In this document: positions 33,124 through 36,341 of the stretch, piece by piece
How positions within the stretch are numbered: the first letter of the stretch is position 1
Layout: each line of letters opens with the position of its first letter
Source: Bacteroidota bacterium
Lineage (GTDB): Bacteria; Bacteroidota; Bacteroidia; Palsa-965
DNA: 36,341 bases
Direction: 5' to 3'
Assembly (NCBI GenBank): GCA_013298545.1
Contig: JAAFIA010000049.1
Span: 1 to 36,341 of the forward strand
The notes under the pieces: generated by a model
Seen by the model: only the letters and a program-made list of their open reading frames with translations
What the model was told of the DNA's origin: nothing
The model's database searches: none
Made by a program: the position numbers and the translations under genes

Positions 33124-34041
33124 TTAGTTCCCAGTTGATGGTTCTGCTCGATTAAAACTGATTAAATAGGTAAGCGTTGCTAGGATGCTTATTGCAATTA
33201 CAATTAGGCTTTTTTGTGCTTCTTTTTCTATCCGCTTCTTAAAACTACCATAACGTTTCACGAGTATAGTGGGTGTTTTGCCGCGTTCTACATATAAACT
33301 GGTGGATGCTGCAGTTAAGCCATAAACAGCTTCTTGCGTTGTTTTTATAACTTCGAAATAACTGTCTTTGTAAAAATCATATTGCTCGAAATCCTGTTGT
33401 ATAGCAGCTGCCGATTTTTTTATAAAATCTTGTCGTTGATCGGCAGAAAGACTTTTTTGAATGGATCGTTCAAAGCTCAAGCCAAGGCCAAGATTGGTCA
33501 TTTTATCTAGCTTTCCACGATCATCATAAATTGGCACAAAATAAAATTGTTGCACACGCAATGCTGGTAGATTGTGTCTTCTACTTCCGATGTTTACGTT
33601 TTCAATCAATTGCGAAACTGAAAAACGATCTGCTACAATGAAATACGAATGGATTCTAAAAAAACGTTCGTCAGGAAACGTCGATACATCGCTCGGTTTC
33701 TCGACTTCTTGAATGGAGTAAAATACATCCTTGATGTAATCTTGAGAAGCCGCAATTGGAATGGCCAAGGAAGCGGGAATTAAAAAAAATAAGATGATTT
33801 GAGTTGATTTGGATGTATAATTGAATTGTGCTATCCGTGTACGAAACACGAAGTATGACAAGACAAATGCTATGAGTGAGGGTATAATTAAATCAATCCA
33901 ACTTGTGTCAAATGTAATGATGCTCATTTTAATTGTCAGCAACCAATTCAAAAAAGAATACGCACTAAAAAACAAAACGAAGACTAACAAATAAAAGCTG
34001 AGGAATTGAGTCAATGATTTTTTTTGGGGTGATCGATTCAT
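33124..34041 (-). CDS. Membrane protein with a large soluble loop, unknown function
   Basis: The 305-aa protein has three hydrophobic segments near the N-terminus (about residues 13-35, 46-66, 80-99) and one near the C-terminus (about 280-296). The intervening ~180-residue loop (VEKPSDVSTFPDERFFRIHS ... SRRHNLPALRVQQFYFVPIY) is mixed alpha/beta and likely faces the periplasm. There is no GxSx rhomboid or other catalytic motif. Its start lies 61 bases after the stop of the SPOR-repeat protein, so the two may be co-transcribed. Family not recognised. Confidence 0.75.
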   Translation of the reverse strand: MNRSPQKKSLTQFLSFYLLVFVLFFSAYSFLNWLLTIKMSIITFDTSWIDLIIPSLIAFVLSYFVFRTRIAQFNYTSKSTQIILFFLIPASLAIPIAASQDYIKDVFYSIQEVEKPSDVSTFPDERFFRIHSYFIVADRFSVSQLIENVNIGSRRHNLPALRVQQFYFVPIYDDRGKLDKMTNLGLGLSFERSIQKSLSADQRQDFIKKSAAAIQQDFEQYDFYKDSYFEVIKTTQEAVYGLTAASTSLYVERGKTPTILVKRYGSFKKRIEKEAQKSLIVIAISILATLTYLISFNRAEPSTGN

Positions 34042-34102
34042 TAAAAATTTCCCTCAGTCTCTAGTGAATGATTCCATGCGTATTTACAATTGAAAAGGAA
34101 AT

Positions 34103-36341
34103 TTATTTCCCCGACAATTTCATGGCTTCCGCAATCGTAATGCGTTTACCGCCGTACCATGCAGTGATGAATGCGTCTGTAATGCCTTTGGAAATGGCTT
34201 CATCGCGCAACACATCTGCTTGTTCGTAATTGCTGTATTGACCAACGGTGTAAACCGTAAATCCGGTTTTGGGATCGACGTAATGTTGTACGCCACGTCC
34301 GGCAAACTGAAGGAAATTATTGGCTGTACGTTGTGGAATATTTTCGCGGAATGCGCCGAGTTGTACAAGGAAAACCAATCCGGTATCGGAAACGGGTTGC
34401 GCTACGGCAGTTCCAACACTTTCAAGCGATACATTGCCGCCATTGGTTGCAGGAGGATTTTGTGCCGTTGCATTTGTGTTGGCTGTATTTGTGTTGGCTG
34501 TATTTGTGTTGGTTGTATTCGTCGTATTGGTAGGCGCATTGGTTGTTGCAGGAACAACGCCTCCCGCTTCGAGTTGCCGTGCTTCGGCGAGTGTAATGCG
34601 CTTGCCGTTGTAATATGCTACCACGAATGCGTCTTTCACACCCGTTGTTACAATTTCATTTTTCGATTGTACCGCACCATTGAGTGAATTGTATGAACCT
34701 GAAGTATAACGGATGTAGCCATTGGGTGTATTCTCGCTGTATAAATTATTCAGGTTGTACAATTGTGCGCGTGAAACTGGTCGTGAAAACACGCCTACCT
34801 GAACGGTGTAGAACAAGCCTTGCACTTGTGTTACGTTTGTTGCTGGTGCAGCATTTACCGATGCGTTTGTGGTTGCTGAATTGTTATTTCCGCCGTTTGT
34901 TGTGGTATTGTTTCCACCATTTGTTGTGGTGTTATTTCCGCCTGCATTGTTTCCACCATTTGTATTGATCGGATCATTATTTCCTCCTACATTGCTTCCG
35001 TTATTCGCAGCAATATTGGTATTTGTATTTTGTCCAGAGAGGCGCATGGCTTCGGCCATAGAAATACGTTTACCATTGTAGAACGCAACCACAAACGCAT
35101 CGGGATAACCGAGGCTACGGATTTCGTTTTTCGCAGCATCGGCATTCGGGAATTGTTTGAAAATTCCGGCCATGTAGCGCGTTAACCCTTGTGGTGTTGT
35201 TTCGCCTGTTATCGGACTGATTCCTTTAAATACACTTGGGTTAATTGGATTTCGGAATGCACCTACTTGAACTTTAAACACCAATCCTTCGGGCAAATCG
35301 GTATTGATTGGAATGGGTTGATTGGCGGATGTGTTTGCGGCATTTCCAGTAACGAATCGTTCGCCGGGTGCTAAACGATTGGCGACAGAATTTGAATTGT
35401 TGTTATTGGTATTCGAGGTATTATTTCCTCCGTTTGTTGCATTGTTGCCAGCGTTAGTTGTTGTATTATTTCCGCCGTTAGTTGTTGTATTATTTCCTCC
35501 GTTATTCGTCGTGTTATTTCCACCCGCTACTGGATTGTTACCGCCGTTGGTTGTTGTATTATTTCCGTTGTTATTCGTCGTGTTATTTCCACCCGCTACT
35601 GGATTATTTCCGCCGTTAGTTGTCGTATTATTTCCACCGTTATTCGTCGTGTTATTTCCACCCGCTACTGGATCGTTGCCACCGTTAGTTGTCGTATTAT
35701 TTCCACCATTATTAGTTGTGTTGTTTCCCCCCGCAATTGGATTGTTGCCGCCGTTGGTTGTTGTGTTGTTTCCGCCGTTATTCGTCGCATTATTCCCACC
35801 CGCAATTGGATCGTTGCCGCCGTTAGTTGTCGTATTATTTCCGCCGTTGGTTGTCGCATTATTCCCACCCGCAATTGGATCGTTTCCGCCGTTTGTCGTC
35901 GCATTATTTCCACCGTTATTCGTCGTGTTATTTCCGCCGTTTGTTGTCGTGTTGTTTCCGCCCGCTACTGGATCGTTACCGCCGTTCGTTGTCGTATTAT
36001 TTCCGCCGTTAGTTGCCGTATTATTCCCACCCGCAATTGGATTGTTGCCGCCGTTCGTTGTCGTATTATTTCCACCATTAGTTGTCGTGTTATTTCCACC
36101 CGCTACTGGATCGTTTCCGCCGTTTGTTGTCGCATTATTTCCACCGTTATTCGTCGTGTTGTTTCCACCCGCTACTGGATCGTTGCCGCCGTTAGTTGTC
36201 GTATTATTTCCACCATTAGTTGTCGTGTTATTTCCCCCCGCTACTGGATCGTTTCCGCCGTTGGTTGTCGTATTATTTCCGCCGTTAGTTGCCGTGTTAT
36301 TTCCCCCCGCTACTGGATCGTTTCCGCCGTTGGTTGTCGTA
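34103..36341 (-). CDS. Large SPOR-repeat protein with Asn/Gly/Thr minisatellite, N-terminus outside window
   Basis: A single frame, read leftward, is open from the right edge (36341) to TAA at 34105-34103, about 745 codons. The first ~307 codons present are a repetitive tract (see 35419-36341). Three SPOR-like repeats follow, at about 35287-35030 (GLVFKVQVGAF), 34819-34568 (GLFYTVQVGVF) and 34381-34103 (GLVFLVQLGAF). Each ends in the same extension (DAF(V/I)(V/T)A(F/Y/W)Y(N/G)GKRI followed by AEA). Asn/Thr-rich linkers separate them. SPOR domains bind denuded peptidoglycan, so an envelope or surface location is likely; the true N-terminus and export signal are not visible. It is a C-terminal part only. 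Confidence 0.88.
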   Translation of the reverse strand, partial: TTTNGGNDPVAGGNNTATNGGNNTTTNGGNDPVAGGNNTTTNGGNNTTTNGGNDPVAGGNNTTNNGGNNATTNGGNDPVAGGNNTTTNGGNNTTTNGGNNPIAGGNNTATNGGNNTTTNGGNDPVAGGNNTTTNGGNNTTNNGGNNATTNGGNDPIAGGNNATTNGGNNTTTNGGNDPIAGGNNATNNGGNNTTTNGGNNPIAGGNNTTNNGGNNTTTNGGNDPVAGGNNTTNNGGNNTTTNGGNNPVAGGNNTTNNNGNNTTTNGGNNPVAGGNNTTNNGGNNTTTNGGNNTTTNAGNNATNGGNNTSNTNNNNSNSVANRLAPGERFVTGNAANTSANQPIPINTDLPEGLVFKVQVGAFRNPINPSVFKGISPITGETTPQGLTRYMAGIFKQFPNADAAKNEIRSLGYPDAFVVAFYNGKRISMAEAMRLSGQNTNTNIAANNGSNVGGNNDPINTNGGNNAGGNNTTTNGGNNTTTNGGNNNSATTNASVNAAPATNVTQVQGLFYTVQVGVFSRPVSRAQLYNLNNLYSENTPNGYIRYTSGSYNSLNGAVQSKNEIVTTGVKDAFVVAYYNGKRITLAEARQLEAGGVVPATTNAPTNTTNTTNTNTANTNTANTNATAQNPPATNGGNVSLESVGTAVAQPVSDTGLVFLVQLGAFRENIPQRTANNFLQFAGRGVQHYVDPKTGFTVYTVGQYSNYEQADVLRDEAISKGITDAFITAWYGGKRITIAEAMKLSGK
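35419..36341 (-). repeat. 69-bp (23-codon) tandem minisatellite in coding sequence
   Basis: Read leftward, the unit is GGNDPVAGGNNTTTNGG plus NNTTTN, three sub-blocks of 7, 8 and 8 codons. The block carrying (D/N)P(V/I)AGG recurs about every 69 bases (for example near 36309, 36240 and 36171), with variants (N for D, I for V, NNATT, NNTTNN). Unit lengths are multiples of three, so copy-number change keeps the frame. The tract continues past the right edge. Confidence 0.92.

Noticed and set aside
33124-34041. Rhomboid protease
   Set aside because: The helix pattern at first suggested this, but there is no GxSx serine motif or catalytic histidine helix and too few membrane segments.
35419-36341. 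CRISPR-like periodic repeat
   Set aside because: The repeats are contiguous, coding, multiples of three and have no unique spacers; they are a protein minisatellite.

Overview
The window is bacterial and almost certainly from the phylum Bacteroidota. Two large secreted proteins end in type IX secretion (T9SS) type A sorting domains. The clearest promoters fit the Bacteroidota pattern TTTG-N17..23-TAnnTTTG and genes lack Shine-Dalgarno sites. A YtxJ-type bacilliredoxin, a DUF4910 aminopeptidase and a DUF6438 protein fit the same phylum. The order cannot be fixed from the sequence alone. No rRNA, tRNA or CRISPR array was seen.

Region 1 (1-19.8 kb) looks like ordinary chromosome with moderate GC. 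In order it holds a helical-repeat protein cut by the left edge, a T9SS-exported alpha/beta hydrolase, ung, a tiny lipoprotein, a YtxJ-like protein convergent with an OsmC protein, a beta-barrel-like protein overlapping lipA, a 1085-aa Asp-box beta-propeller T9SS protein, and gapA. These are followed by a HisKA_2 sensor kinase, mtgA, an Omp85/BamA-like protein with a small exported protein, and leftward-transcribed genes (clpS-M48 lipoprotein; NfeD-VOC-TylF methyltransferase-DUF4910 aminopeptidase). Several good intrinsic terminators separate the units.

Region 2 (19.9-32.7 kb) is visibly AT-richer, entirely leftward and looks like an accessory island. Its core, in transcription order, is a AAA+ ATPase of the extracellular contractile injection system (eCIS) type, then a 1567-aa protein with an N-terminal DUF4157 (eCIS core) domain, a very long coiled coil, a hydrophobic segment and a C-terminal protein-kinase-like domain. 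A 201-aa protein starts in a TAATG overlap with the effector stop and is a candidate immunity protein. No sheath, tube, spike or baseplate gene is present in the window. Downstream is a 406-aa low-complexity protein whose last 37 codons have been copied together with a following lipoprotein gene. This gives a decaying tandem array (full gene, lipoprotein, orphan C-terminal fragment, second lipoprotein, degenerate fragment). Further downstream are DUF6438, small membrane proteins and a tandem pair of paralogues, one with a one-base frameshift.

Region 3 (33.1 kb to the right edge) holds a four-helix membrane protein and the C-terminal part of a very large surface-type protein. That protein has three SPOR-like repeats preceded by a 69-bp (23-codon) Asn/Gly/Thr minisatellite running off the window.

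The most interesting material is the DUF4157-kinase effector with its putative immunity gene and ATPase, and next to it the C-terminal-fragment/lipoprotein amplification, which resembles the decay arrays left by polymorphic toxin systems.
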